Shown here piece after piece: positions 54,351 through 63,279 of a DNA stretch of 64,000 nt (position 1 is its first letter; every line of letters begins with the position of its first letter). Made by a program: the position numbers and the translations under genes. The notes below the pieces were generated by a model that saw only the letters and a program-made list of their open reading frames with translations, ran no database searches and was not told the DNA's origin. Source of the stretch: Bacteroidales bacterium SW299 (GTDB lineage: Bacteria; Bacteroidota; Bacteroidia; Bacteroidales; Bacteroidaceae); assembly GCA_019550975.1 (NCBI GenBank), contig SDWH01000001.1, positions 310,001 through 374,000 of the forward strand, given 5' to 3'.

Positions 54351-55367
54351 CCTTATTTTTCCAATAGAGTGTCTCGCTGATTTTTTCGACAAGTGTGTCC
54401 CAAAGGAGCCTCATGGCTCTTTTGAAGTTGTATGCCGCCGCAGACAGAAGGGCATTCACGGCATCTCCGAACACCCCTTTATAGAAGTTGCATCCTAAAC
54501 GGAAGTCTGATTTCATGTGTGCGATAGTAGGTTCGATTCCTGCACGCTTGCAGAAGGGCTTGTGTTTCTTTCTTCGTGTGTGGTAACTGTCTTTTTTATG
54601 GGGAGCATCCGGTATCAGCATTTGCGTTCCGTTGACTTCTTTCTTTCCCCTGTATCCCCTGTCTCCAGCCAGCCTCCCGACCTTTTTCCCGGTAATGCGT
54701 TCCACCTGCAAAAGCGACTCTTCAATGGTATGCCCGTCATATTCGTTCCGAAAGGACTTGACGCGGTTCTTCGGATGGTTGCGGAAGCGCTGGTCCCGGT
54801 AAATCCTCTTGAGGACGAAAGTGTAGCTCTGGCGCAAAGGGAAACCCAGGGTTTTCACGGTGGACAACACTTTGCGGACAATCTTTTTATACAACTTCGC
54901 GTCCGTGGGCAAGTCGCGTTCTTTTCCTGCACGGTGGAGTCGATGAAGGCCGTCTCATGATGGTCACGGTCATCTTCTTTCTGGCTGACACGGATGCTTT
55001 CCGACAAAATCAGTTCCATGCCCTTCTCGCCGATACGCTTCGGAAATGCACCAGTTCTCGCATTGCAGGGAAAGGATGGCGTGAACTCGAACATCCCGCA
55101 AAAATACTGGAAATAAGCGTTCTCGTTCCATTGCTCCACCACCGATTCATCCGACAGGTTGCGCACGTGCTTAAGAATCAAAAGACCGCACATCAAACGG
55201 ATCGGCTTTGCAGGACGCCCGTTGTCCGCACAGTATAACGGAGAGAATGAGGTTTCAAAACGTTGCCAGTCAATCTTGTCGGTGAGCTGATACAAGGGAT
55301 GTTGGGGAGTCAGTTGGTCTGCCAACGAACTGAACAATGAGGGCTGGGGACAGGTCTTGTTTATCAT
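54313..55367 (-). pseudogene. Broken IS5-family transposase (frameshift and internal deletion)
   Basis: The N-terminal part (54855-55367) reads LADQLTPQHPLYQLTDKIDW and LMCGLLILKHVRNLSDE, then HETAFIDSTVQEKNATCP; the frame then shifts and continues as FPTDAKLYKKIVRKVLS within 54313-54912. A second lesion follows NHPKNRVK, where the sequence jumps to SFRNEYDGHTIEESLLQVER; about 80 residues normally between these are absent. The C-terminal part (AGDRGYRGK; RAGIEPTIAHMKSDFRLGCN) is otherwise kept. Not functional. Confidence 0.82.
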
Positions 55368-55734
55368 ATAATCTGCAAGTTTTCAACCTTAAAGGTACAA
55401 AAACCTGCAGATACCTCATAGTAAATCGCACTTTAATATCTTGATTATTAATTAGTAAAGCATCTTTTAAGGGATGACTATATAAATATTTATATAAGTC
55501 AATGCCTTGGCTGTGAAAGTCAGGCTCTGTTTCATTCGATGCATTCTTTACAGCTGGATATGAAAAGAGGGTGTACAAGAATCACTCACACATCACCTTT
55601 TAGCCGATTTGTCCACCTTTGAAAGAAAGCCGCAAACTGTCAGCCACCTATCATCATACTGCAAAAACGAACCCCATTCTAAGAAAAAATATTCCGTTAA
55701 ATGCCAAAAGGACGATACAGAAAAAAGGATATTC
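55368..55734. other. Intergenic region between IS5-type remnant and DUF5686 gene
   Basis: 367 bases with no supported gene. It probably holds the outer end of the IS5-type element and the 3' end signals of the DUF5686 gene; no clear terminator hairpin was identified. Confidence 0.4.
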
Positions 55735-58377
55735 TCAGAACACCGTCCGGATCATGAAGCGGATGCCCCACTTGCTTGCCGTAGGCAGTTCATTATAGTT
55801 CAGACGGCGGACATACTCCACGTGGAGCAGCTTGAAGATGTTGTGGATTCCTGCACTGACCTCCACATACGGCTTCTTGGGATCCATCACATAGCTCGAC
55901 GTATGGAAGTTGCCGGCCGCATCGTAATGGCCGGGGAACATCATCAGGGTCGGGTCGTTCGCATTCTGCGGAAGAAACGGATTGTTCTTGTCCGTAAGCT
56001 TGCCCCACAGACACTTCACGCTGATAAATTCGCGCCACTTCAGTTTCTTCAGCAGCGGAATGCGGTTGAAAATCTTTCCCTGCATGTTCCACGACACGTC
56101 GAGCGAAGCGTAACGGTCGTTCAGGAACTCCATGTTGTTGATCAGGCTGAATGTTTCGTCCTGGATGATGTACGAAAGATTGGCGGCAGGCATGATCAGC
56201 AGCGGGAAAGGAACCTTGTTCCACTGGATTCCTCCCTTGAGGGAGGTGTCGATATTTCCCCACGAACTCAGCCACCAGCGTTTGTAGAAGGTGACTTCAC
56301 TCATATTATAGGTATAGTCGCTTCCCAACACGCCTTTCAGTCCCAGCGTATGCTGGAGCGTGAACACCGGAGCGTCGAGATTGATCGGCAGACGGCGCTG
56401 TTTTGTGTTGATGAACGTTTCACCGGGAGCATAGCGGAGAGCAACCGAAGCCTCAGCCACCGAGAAGTCGTGCGTGTTATAAGGCGAACGCACCCATTCG
56501 GTACCGCTCAACGCGCCTGAGGCTATGTCCTGCTGCAGCCGGCTCTCGCCTTCCATCGTACGATAGAACAGCTTTCCGCAAGGTTCCAGATTGGTATGGC
56601 GGAGCAGGATGGTGGTCTTCAGTCCGGATTCCCGTTCAAGCTCATACTTGACGCTTGCCGTCCGCTCGTAATTGTACTGGTCGACATCGGTCACCTTCAG
56701 CGAAGTGAACACGTTGTCCTTGTCCGTACCCATAAACTTGTCGGTGGGCAGCATGTTGTCGTATGAATACGACAGGGTCAGCGAGTTGATCGGATATTCG
56801 CGCGGCAGATACTCTTTCTTGTCAAAGGCATACTCCACCTCTCCCTTGTATTTCGACTTTCTGTCTTTGAACCCGTAGGCATAATATCCTCTGAAGAACC
56901 AGTGCGGATTCAGATTGGCGGTGGTCTGCAGAGAGCCTCTCAAGCGCAGCCCGTCGATGTAGTTGCTCGAAATCATCGTGTTGATGGGCCCGATGTCCAC
57001 TTTGCTGGGACGTCCCTTGACACCGGTTTCCACAAAGTTTTCGATAAAGGCCCTGAGCACGAACATGATGTACTTGAACCCTCTGATCTGGGAAAGATTC
57101 TCCACAAAATTGTTCATGTTGTCTTCCGACTTGGTCAGCTGCTCCGGCCGGTAATCCTTCCAGAAGCTCTCGTCCCTCATCATGGCATTGACATCCTTTA
57201 TCTCATCGCCCTTCTTCTTGAATATCCGGTCGGAAATCTCTTCAAAGCCGAAGTCAGAATACCGCGTGGTCCTGCGCACCTGGAACGAACCCAGAATCTT
57301 CCGCAAGTATGACAGCTCGCACAGCATGTCGTCTTCCTTCAGCACCCACTCGCCCGAAGGCAGCGCGCCGAACTTCTGGTCGATGATCATGTTGTCCACA
57401 AAGTTGATGTCAGACTTCTTGGGCAGCTTGAGCCGGCACTTATGCACGCGGAAGGTTGAATCCGCAAGGATATACAGCTCGCCCGTAAACCCGAAGTCCT
57501 GCGAGTTGTTCGGCACGAACGTCAGCCGGAAGCACTTTTCCCTGTCAACTTCCAGCGTGTCCATGATATAGTACTTGTAGAAATTGATACCCGCATTCGA
57601 AATCGGGCTGTCGAAAGGATACTGCAGGAAGCGGAACCGGTCCTGATAGATGTTTATGTCCTGAAACACATCCTTCAGAATCGTCGTAAGGATATCACCC
57701 GTATTGAAAAGCTCGTTGATTCCCGACGAGTTCATCCCTTTGATGATTGTCTTTTCGCTGTGCGGCTCCTTGCGGTACACCTTTTCCGACACCGTTTCAT
57801 CCATCGACAAAGGGAGGATGTTTTTTCCGGTCACATCGCAAACCTCAACCTGCTCGCGGAAAAACGGGTACTTCTTGAAGAAGTTCGACTCTTTCAGCGA
57901 GTCTGCCGTAATGTCGTTCATCGAGAAGGTAATCTTCTGGTACTTCGTATAATGATAATAGTCGTTCGCTCCCAGATCATACAGTTTCTTTGCCTTGATC
58001 ACCTTCTTCATCATCTCCACCGCCGGGTTGTTCTTCCGCGAATACTTTTCTTTTTTCGGCTTGACAATCACTTCATCGAGCACAAGGTCGGCTTTCATCT
58101 TCACGTTCAGTTTCCTCGTTGAAGAAGTCACCTTCAGCTTCTGCGACGAATAGCCCACCATCGAGAATGTCAGAACTTTCCATTCCGGACGAAGAGCTAT
58201 CGAATATTTTCCGTCCGTATCTGTAACGGTACCTACGTTCTTTCCTTCATAATATACGTTCAGGTAAGGCAACGGCTCGCCCGAATCAGCATCAGTCACG
58301 ACCCCCGTGATTGTCTGAGCCGACAACCTTACAATCGCCACACACAAAGTCACGAACAATGCAAATCTTTTTACCAT
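55735..58377 (-). CDS. DUF5686 outer-membrane protein with carboxypeptidase-like N-terminal domain
   Basis: 880 aa from ATG 58377 (MVKRFALFVTLCVAIVRLSA, a signal peptide); the frame extends 9 codons further. A carboxypeptidase-regulatory-like domain follows (about 22-100: GVVTDADSGEPLPYLNVYYE, TDTDGKYSIAL, FSMVGYSSQ). The rest fits DUF5686: a long soluble region, then many amphipathic strands ending HVEYVRRLNYNELPTASKWG and IRFMIRTVF, a terminal Phe typical of outer-membrane barrels. Function is unknown; these are common surface proteins in Bacteroidetes and unrelated to T6SS. A -7 element lies at 58448-58455. Confidence 0.9.
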   Translation of the reverse strand: MVKRFALFVTLCVAIVRLSAQTITGVVTDADSGEPLPYLNVYYEGKNVGTVTDTDGKYSIALRPEWKVLTFSMVGYSSQKLKVTSSTRKLNVKMKADLVLDEVIVKPKKEKYSRKNNPAVEMMKKVIKAKKLYDLGANDYYHYTKYQKITFSMNDITADSLKESNFFKKYPFFREQVEVCDVTGKNILPLSMDETVSEKVYRKEPHSEKTIIKGMNSSGINELFNTGDILTTILKDVFQDINIYQDRFRFLQYPFDSPISNAGINFYKYYIMDTLEVDREKCFRLTFVPNNSQDFGFTGELYILADSTFRVHKCRLKLPKKSDINFVDNMIIDQKFGALPSGEWVLKEDDMLCELSYLRKILGSFQVRRTTRYSDFGFEEISDRIFKKKGDEIKDVNAMMRDESFWKDYRPEQLTKSEDNMNNFVENLSQIRGFKYIMFVLRAFIENFVETGVKGRPSKVDIGPINTMISSNYIDGLRLRGSLQTTANLNPHWFFRGYYAYGFKDRKSKYKGEVEYAFDKKEYLPREYPINSLTLSYSYDNMLPTDKFMGTDKDNVFTSLKVTDVDQYNYERTASVKYELERESGLKTTILLRHTNLEPCGKLFYRTMEGESRLQQDIASGALSGTEWVRSPYNTHDFSVAEASVALRYAPGETFINTKQRRLPINLDAPVFTLQHTLGLKGVLGSDYTYNMSEVTFYKRWWLSSWGNIDTSLKGGIQWNKVPFPLLIMPAANLSYIIQDETFSLINNMEFLNDRYASLDVSWNMQGKIFNRIPLLKKLKWREFISVKCLWGKLTDKNNPFLPQNANDPTLMMFPGHYDAAGNFHTSSYVMDPKKPYVEVSAGIHNIFKLLHVEYVRRLNYNELPTASKWGIRFMIRTVF

Positions 58378-58447
58378 ATTAAAAAACAAGACCTTATCTG
58401 TCATTTTACAAATAGCGTGTAAAATTACATAGCAAAAAGGTCTTTCA

Positions 58448-58455
58448 CAAATTTA
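58448..58455 (-). promoter_or_regulatory. Possible -7 element for the DUF5686 gene
   Basis: The minus strand reads TAAATTTG (consensus TAnnTTTG), 70 bases upstream of the chosen ATG. Confidence 0.5.
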
Positions 58456-58614
58456 CATGTCCTAAAACAGATATTCTTACCTTTTTTTATGAATAATAGG
58501 ATAAAAAAACCGCACAACGGGCTGCACGGAAAACCCAACCGGAAAACTTCTTTCCCGCTGCAAGGCAGACCGAAAGGCAAAGGAAATCCACACAAGAGCC
58601 GGGACAACGCAGCA

Positions 58615-58623
58615 GACAGCGCA
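58615..58623. repeat. Left target-site duplication of the MITE
   Basis: GACAGCGCA, repeated exactly at 58782-58790 on the other side of the element. Confidence 0.85.
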
Positions 58624-58781
58624 CAGGGCTGACGCATTACTAAAGTCATTGATATTCAGAGTATCTGATATTTAGAGATATACTAAAGCCTGATAAAAAG
58701 GCTGTTTTTTACCTATAAAATCAGTATATGCTGAATAATAAGTACTTAATAATCAATATTCTTTTTAATGCGTCAGCCCTG
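58624..58781. mobile_element. MITE, 158 bp, with perfect 16-bp terminal inverted repeats
   Basis: CAGGGCTGACGCATTA (58624-58639) is the exact reverse complement of TAATGCGTCAGCCCTG (58766-58781). The element is flanked by the 9-base direct repeat GACAGCGCA. The interior is AT-rich, has no reading frame and includes a small hairpin AGCCTGATAAAAAGGCT. A 9-base duplication suggests mobilisation by a parent transposase that makes 9-bp staggered cuts; the parent is not in this window. Confidence 0.88.
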
Positions 58782-58790
58782 GACAGCGCA
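58782..58790. repeat. Right target-site duplication of the MITE
   Basis: GACAGCGCA, identical to 58615-58623. Confidence 0.85.
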
Positions 58791-58804
58791 TCATCCCGAT
58801 CTCT

Positions 58805-58892
58805 TCACTAGAGTGAGGAGATCGTATCACTGGAGTGAAGACATCGTATCGTTGCAGTGAGGAGATCGTATCACTCCAGTGAAGAGATAAAG
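58805..58892. repeat. Four 22-bp tandem repeats, each centred on a TCACTnnAGTGA dyad
   Basis: Units at 58805-58826, 58827-58848, 58849-58870 and 58871-58892. The dyads read TCACTAGAGTGA, TCACTGGAGTGA, TCGTTGCAGTGA (decayed) and TCACTCCAGTGA, joined by GGAGATCGTA-like spacers. The array sits just past the stop codon of the epimerase gene (58915) on its downstream side and upstream of the DUF5686 gene. It could act as a protein-binding array or in the RNA. Confidence 0.85.
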
Positions 58893-58914
58893 ACAACAGG
58901 ATATATTCCGGTTT

Positions 58915-59787
58915 TTACCTCACTTCAATCAGATACTCCGCGCGGAATACGCCGTGAGCCTGGAGATGCTGCATCCAGTCTTTATCCTTAAACTCACTGA
59001 CATAACACATGCGGTCGCAACGGCCGTACCAGGGTTCGATGCAGACAAAGGGCGCGTTTTTTCCGGGAGGCGACCACAGCCCCACCACGGGGGCATCGAA
59101 GCGCAAAGTGATGTAAGGGCGCTTGTCAAGGTCGTAAAGCGTAACCTCCTTTACCTGATCGTCTTCAATGATCAGTGCGTCATGATCAAACGTATGAGTG
59201 TCAATCGGAAGAAGTCCCTCTCCGCCAAGCTCCAGATGATTCCTCTTCTCGATGTCCACGCATCCTTTTTCGGCTATAAGCAGGTATTCGAGCCTGCGCT
59301 TGCCGCCGAATCCGAAGAAACCCCTCCGGCTTTCTGCCGGATTGAAAGCGGGATAATAAAACGCCGGATGGGCTCCTATCTGGAAATGGATTTCTTCGTC
59401 AGACGGATTGGTGACCTGCCACATCACTCTCACCACATTGCCTTCGAGCCTGTATCCTATTTCAAGGACAAACGGGAAAGGATACTTTGCCAGCGTTTCC
59501 CCGTTGCTGGCAAGACGAAACCTGACTTCATCCGCCGTTTCAAGCACCGGCTCGAAATCCATGTCGCGGGCAAACCCGTGCTGGGAAAGTCCGAAAGGCT
59601 TGTCATTGACATAATAAGTATTGTTCCACACGCTGCCCACAATGGGGAACAGCACAGGCGAATGCCGTTTCCAGAAAGCTGGATCGGCCTGCCACAAATA
59701 TTCTTTTCCGCCTCGCATGATACTGCAAAGTTCAGCGCCGTGCGGAGAAACCCGGATTGTGAGATGAGAATTGGATAAGGTCTTCAT
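58915..59787 (-). CDS. Aldose 1-epimerase family protein (LacX-like)
   Basis: 290 aa, the normal family length. Typical features: HGAELCSIMRGGKEYLWQAD near the N-terminus, a HSPVLFPIVGSV stretch, the catalytic-type His in LSQHGFARDMDFE, GAHPAFYYP, and the C-terminal FVCIEPWYGRCD where the Glu-Pro-Trp is conserved in LacX-like enzymes. It should interconvert anomers of a sugar or sugar phosphate; the substrate is unknown. Cytoplasmic. Monocistronic with a promoter element at 59821-59828. Confidence 0.9.
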   Translation of the reverse strand: MKTLSNSHLTIRVSPHGAELCSIMRGGKEYLWQADPAFWKRHSPVLFPIVGSVWNNTYYVNDKPFGLSQHGFARDMDFEPVLETADEVRFRLASNGETLAKYPFPFVLEIGYRLEGNVVRVMWQVTNPSDEEIHFQIGAHPAFYYPAFNPAESRRGFFGFGGKRRLEYLLIAEKGCVDIEKRNHLELGGEGLLPIDTHTFDHDALIIEDDQVKEVTLYDLDKRPYITLRFDAPVVGLWSPPGKNAPFVCIEPWYGRCDRMCYVSEFKDKDWMQHLQAHGVFRAEYLIEVR

Positions 59788-59820
59788 AACGATAAGTTTT
59801 TAATTTGTGTCTTCAGAAGA

Positions 59821-59828
59821 CAAAGATA
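59821..59828 (-). promoter_or_regulatory. -7 element for the epimerase gene
   Basis: The minus strand reads TATCTTTG, a perfect TAnnTTTG match, 33 bases before the ATG. Confidence 0.7.
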
Positions 59829-59890
59829 CGATTTATCCGAAAAAAACTTCCCGCCTCCAGCAATAATAATTGAATGCCGCCAAAACAAGG

Positions 59891-59924
59891 CTCCCCCCGC
59901 CGGGAAATGAAACCCGGCGGGGAG
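59891..59924 (-). terminator. Terminator of the inositol-phosphate synthase gene
   Basis: CTCCCCCCGCCGGG (59891-59904) pairs with CCCGGCGGGGAG (59913-59924) around an 8-base loop, giving a very stable stem 27 bases after the stop codon; the minus strand continues CCTTGTTTTGG. Confidence 0.75.
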
Positions 59925-59951
59925 AGCCTATATCTTGCGGTCCGCAACCGA

Positions 59952-61250
59952 TCAGTCTATTTCTTCATCAGCTTCATAGCCGCCCATCTCACGCAAAGCG
60001 TTCTTCAGCATCACATACTGCTGGAAGAGATGATTCACAGGCACTTCGTTCTGTGTATAGTCGTGCATCGGACTCTTCAGGAAGAAGCTCAGGAAACGCT
60101 GGATACCGTAGCGTCCGGCACGTGCAGCCAAGTCGCTCAGCAGCACCAGGTCAAGACACAGCGGAGCGGCAAGGATGGAGTCGCGGCACAGGAAATTGAT
60201 TTTTATCTGCATCGGATAGCCCATCCAGCCGAAAATATCAATGTTGTCCCACCCCTCCTTGTTGTCGTTGCGGGGAGGATAATAGTTGATTCTTACCTTA
60301 TGATAATAGTCGGTATACAGGTCGGGCTGGTTTTCCGGAACAAGAATCGACTCCAGCGTCGAAAGCTTGCTCACCTCCTTTGTATGGAAGTTTGCCGGTT
60401 CGTCGAGCACCAGTCCGTCGCGGTTGCCGAGGATGTTGGTAGAGAACCATCCGGAAAGTCCCAGGCAACGTGTGCCGATAATCGGAGCAAAACCAGACTT
60501 CACCAACGTCTGTCCCGTCTTGAAGTCTTTTCCTGCAATAGGCATCTTGGTCTTTTCGGCCATTTCCCACATCGCAGGAATGTCTACGGTGGTGTTCGGA
60601 GCACCCATGATGAAAGGCGCGCCTTCCGACAAGGCCGCATACGCATAGCACATGGAAGGAGCGATATGCTCGCGGTCGTCTGCCTTCATCGCCTTTTCCA
60701 AGGCTTCCAATGTTCCGTGCACTTCTTCGCATACCGGCACATAGATTTCAGTCGACGCAGCCCACAGCACCACGATACGGCTGCACCCGTTTTCAGCCTT
60801 GAAACGGCGGATATCTTCACGCAGCTGTTCCACCATGTCCCAGCGCGTAGCACAGTCTTTCACATTGTTTCCGTCCAGACGCTTCGCATAGTTATGGTCG
60901 AAAGCGGCCTTCATGGGAACAATCTTTTCCAGCTCATCCTTGACCGGATTAATATCTTTCTCCTTCAGTACCTCGCAATTGATTGCAGACTCATAAGCGT
61001 TGGCAGGATATACATCCCACGCTCCGAATACGATGTCGCTCAATTCAGCCATCGGAACAATCTCATTGTAATGAAGATACTTCTTTTCAGCACCACGCCC
61101 CACACGAATCTTGTCGTACTGAGTCATGGATCCTACAGGTTTGGCAAGCCCTTTACGGACCATCAGCACACCGGTCATAAACGTGGTAGCCACAGCTCCA
61201 AGCCCCACACACAAAACTCCCAGTTTGCCTTCAGCCGGTTTTACATTCAT
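59952..61250 (-). CDS. ino1: Inositol-3-phosphate synthase
   Basis: 432 aa from ATG 61250 (MNVKPAEGKLG), which has AAGGA nine bases upstream; the open frame runs to 61364 but crosses the promoter at 61362-61369. The N-terminal Rossmann motif is GVLCVGLGAVATTFMTG. Later motifs are typical of myo-inositol-phosphate synthase: DIVFGAWDVYPANAYES, VVLWAASTEIYVP, GAPNTTVDIPAMWE, GKDFKTGQTLVKSGFAP and SYKGW-region equivalents such as NIFGWMGYP-like IDIFGWMGYPMQIKINFLCR (in pieces). It converts glucose 6-phosphate to inositol 3-phosphate using NAD+. In Bacteroides this feeds inositol lipid synthesis. It is divergent from the PfkB kinase gene. Confidence 0.95.
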   Translation of the reverse strand: MNVKPAEGKLGVLCVGLGAVATTFMTGVLMVRKGLAKPVGSMTQYDKIRVGRGAEKKYLHYNEIVPMAELSDIVFGAWDVYPANAYESAINCEVLKEKDINPVKDELEKIVPMKAAFDHNYAKRLDGNNVKDCATRWDMVEQLREDIRRFKAENGCSRIVVLWAASTEIYVPVCEEVHGTLEALEKAMKADDREHIAPSMCYAYAALSEGAPFIMGAPNTTVDIPAMWEMAEKTKMPIAGKDFKTGQTLVKSGFAPIIGTRCLGLSGWFSTNILGNRDGLVLDEPANFHTKEVSKLSTLESILVPENQPDLYTDYYHKVRINYYPPRNDNKEGWDNIDIFGWMGYPMQIKINFLCRDSILAAPLCLDLVLLSDLAARAGRYGIQRFLSFFLKSPMHDYTQNEVPVNHLFQQYVMLKNALREMGGYEADEEID

Positions 61251-61361
61251 TTTTTCCATTCCTTTTTTATTTTTAAATAAAACACTTCTGTTACCTATGT
61301 TTTCCCAAATTTCTGACAAAAATTCAGGCAGTCCGCCCCGAAACTTTCGGAACAAACCGCC

Positions 61362-61369
61362 CAAAGTTA
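61362..61369 (-). promoter_or_regulatory. -7 element for inositol-phosphate synthase
   Basis: The minus strand reads TAACTTTG (consensus TAnnTTTG). It gives a leader of about 105 bases to the ATG at 61250. Confidence 0.6.
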
Positions 61370-61488
61370 CAGATTTGTTTCTTTAAAAAGCCATTTCTGC
61401 CGTTATTTTATAGGTTAATAAGTAAAAATTAGCTATAAAAACAGAAGAAAATGCCATTTACGGACTTACAAAACACTAAAAATATACG

Positions 61489-61496
61489 TACCTTTG
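61489..61496 (+). promoter_or_regulatory. -7 element for the PfkB kinase
   Basis: TACCTTTG, a perfect consensus match, 25 bases before the ATG at 61522. Confidence 0.75.
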
Positions 61497-61521
61497 CGGG
61501 CAAAAACAGAATTAATAGCTC

Positions 61522-62418
61522 ATGAACGACATCTGCTGCATCGGGCATCTGACATTAGACAAAATTGTCACGCCACGAAAAACGACTTACATGCCGGGAG
61601 GCACGTCCTATTATTTTTCATACGGCATACAGCATCTTAAAGACTCTAAAAACTACAAGCTCGTAACGGCACTGGCTCCCAGCGAATACAACACCGTGGA
61701 GGAGATGAGAAAGAAGGGCATACAAGTGGAAGTGCTGCCAAGCAAACATACGGTCTTTTTCGAGAATACCTACGGAGAAAATCAGGACGAACGGACGCAG
61801 CGTGTGCTTGCAAAAGCCGACCCGTTCACCGCCGACGAACTGAAACACGAGGAGGCCCGATTCTTCCATCTCGGAAGCCTGCTGGCAGATGACTTTCCGC
61901 TGGAAGTGGTGAAGCTGCTCGCGCAAAAAGGCATTCTCGCCGTGGATGCGCAAGGTTATCTGCGCGAAGTGAAGGGCGAGCATGTGTATCCGACCGACTG
62001 GAAAGAAAAAAGGGAGGCGCTGAAATACATCGATATCCTGAAAGTCAACGAACAGGAGGCGGAAGTGCTGACCGGACACAAAGACCCGAAGAAGGCGGCC
62101 AGACAGCTTGCCGAATGGGGAGTCAAGGAAATACTGCTCACCCTGGGAAGCCTTGGATCGCTCATCTACGCAAACGGCAAGTTCTACAAGATTCCGGCTT
62201 ATCCTCCCAAAGAGGTGGTAGACGCTACCGGATGCGGAGATACATACGTGCTGGGATACCTGTACATGCGCAACAAAGGCTTCTCATGCGAAGAAGCCGG
62301 GTGTTTTGCCGCCGCCATGTCTACCATCAAGCTGGAAAAAAGCGGCCCATTCTCCGGCTCGGAAGAAGATATCTGGAATATCCTGCGCACAAGCAAGCTG
62401 AAAGCGAAAACGGTTTGA
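61522..62418 (+). CDS. PfkB-family carbohydrate kinase
   Basis: 298 aa. The N-terminal substrate-binding region includes MPGGTSYYFSYGI, and the C-terminal PfkB signature is VDATGCGDTYVLGYLYM, with the catalytic Asp in GCGD. ILKVNEQEAEVLTG is the usual second motif. PfkB enzymes phosphorylate sugars, nucleosides or inositols. The divergent inositol-phosphate synthase gene makes an inositol-related substrate conceivable, but this is position only. Own promoter at 61489-61496. Confidence 0.9.
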   Translation: MNDICCIGHLTLDKIVTPRKTTYMPGGTSYYFSYGIQHLKDSKNYKLVTALAPSEYNTVEEMRKKGIQVEVLPSKHTVFFENTYGENQDERTQRVLAKADPFTADELKHEEARFFHLGSLLADDFPLEVVKLLAQKGILAVDAQGYLREVKGEHVYPTDWKEKREALKYIDILKVNEQEAEVLTGHKDPKKAARQLAEWGVKEILLTLGSLGSLIYANGKFYKIPAYPPKEVVDATGCGDTYVLGYLYMRNKGFSCEEAGCFAAAMSTIKLEKSGPFSGSEEDIWNILRTSKLKAKTV

Positions 62419-62451
62419 ACGGGCACCGGCCCGGATCCAACGCAAACAAAC

Positions 62452-62487
62452 AAGGGTGTTTCCGGCTTCCATACCGAGAACACCCTT
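62452..62487. terminator. Hairpin between convergent pfkB-type and pstB genes
   Basis: AAGGGTGTT (62452-62460) pairs with AACACCCTT (62479-62487). It lies between two convergent stop codons and may end both transcripts; a long T-run is absent. Confidence 0.6.
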
Positions 62488-62508
62488 ATATATTGCTGTG
62501 CAGACTGG

Positions 62509-63279
62509 TTATCCCATCTTTCCGGTCAGATAAGAACGTGTACGTTCGTCCGACGGATTTTCAAACATCTTCTTCGTATCATCATACTCGATCAGCTCAC
62601 CCAGGAACATGAACATGGAACGGTCGGAAATACGCATGGCCTGCGACATGTTGTGAGTCACGATCAGGATTGTCACTTCTTTCTTCAGCTGGTCCATCAA
62701 GTCCTCAATGTGCTTGGTTGCGATCGGGTCGAGAGCCGAAGTCGGTTCGTCCATCAGCAGCACATCCGGCTGCAAGGCCAAAGAGCGCGCGATGCACAAG
62801 CGCTGCTGCTGTCCGCCAGAGAGGAATGTTCCTCTCTTTGTCAACGAATCCTTCACTTCATCCCACAAGGACACGTTGCGCAAGTTGCGCTCAACGATTT
62901 CTTCTTTCTGGGATTTTGACAGACGGATTCCGTTCAGGATATATCCGGCAAGCACATTGTCGAAAATGTTCATTGTCGGGAACGGATTCGGACGCTGGAA
63001 CACCATACCGATACGGCGACGTTCAACCATCGGCTCCATCTCGAGCACATTCTCCCCGTTAAGAAGGATTTCGCCTGTCACGCGGATGTTCTTATACAGC
63101 TCGTGCATACGGTTTACGGCACGCAGCAGGGTACTCTTACCGCATCCGGACGGTCCCATGATGGCTGTAATAGAGTTTTTCTCGATATCAGCGCTGACAT
63201 GCTTTACAGCCATCACGCTGCTGGTATATGAGATACATACATCTTTTATCTGAAGAATCGGGTCTTTTATACTTTCCAT
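62509..63279 (-). CDS. pstB: Phosphate ABC transporter ATP-binding protein PstB
   Basis: 256 aa, full length. Walker A GPSGCGKSTLLRAVNRM, Q-loop MVFQRPNPFPTMNIFDNV, signature LSGGQQQRLCIARSL, Walker B VLLMDEPTSALDP and the H-loop VTHNMSQAMRISD. The NPFP-type Q-loop and the Arg-Asn-Arg after Walker A are typical of PstB. It powers high-affinity phosphate import by PstSCAB at the inner membrane. The start overlaps the pstA stop by 13 bases, so the two are coupled. Phosphate limitation probably induces it (family knowledge). Confidence 0.96.
   Translation of the reverse strand: MESIKDPILQIKDVCISYTSSVMAVKHVSADIEKNSITAIMGPSGCGKSTLLRAVNRMHELYKNIRVTGEILLNGENVLEMEPMVERRRIGMVFQRPNPFPTMNIFDNVLAGYILNGIRLSKSQKEEIVERNLRNVSLWDEVKDSLTKRGTFLSGGQQQRLCIARSLALQPDVLLMDEPTSALDPIATKHIEDLMDQLKKEVTILIVTHNMSQAMRISDRSMFMFLGELIEYDDTKKMFENPSDERTRSYLTGKMG

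Noticed and set aside
58425-58649. A 74-codon minus-strand frame
   Set aside because: It begins inside the MITE terminal repeat and runs over the DUF5686 promoter; no supported start or family.
58805-58892. CRISPR array
   Set aside because: Units are directly tandem with no unique spacers of constant length, and no cas genes are present.
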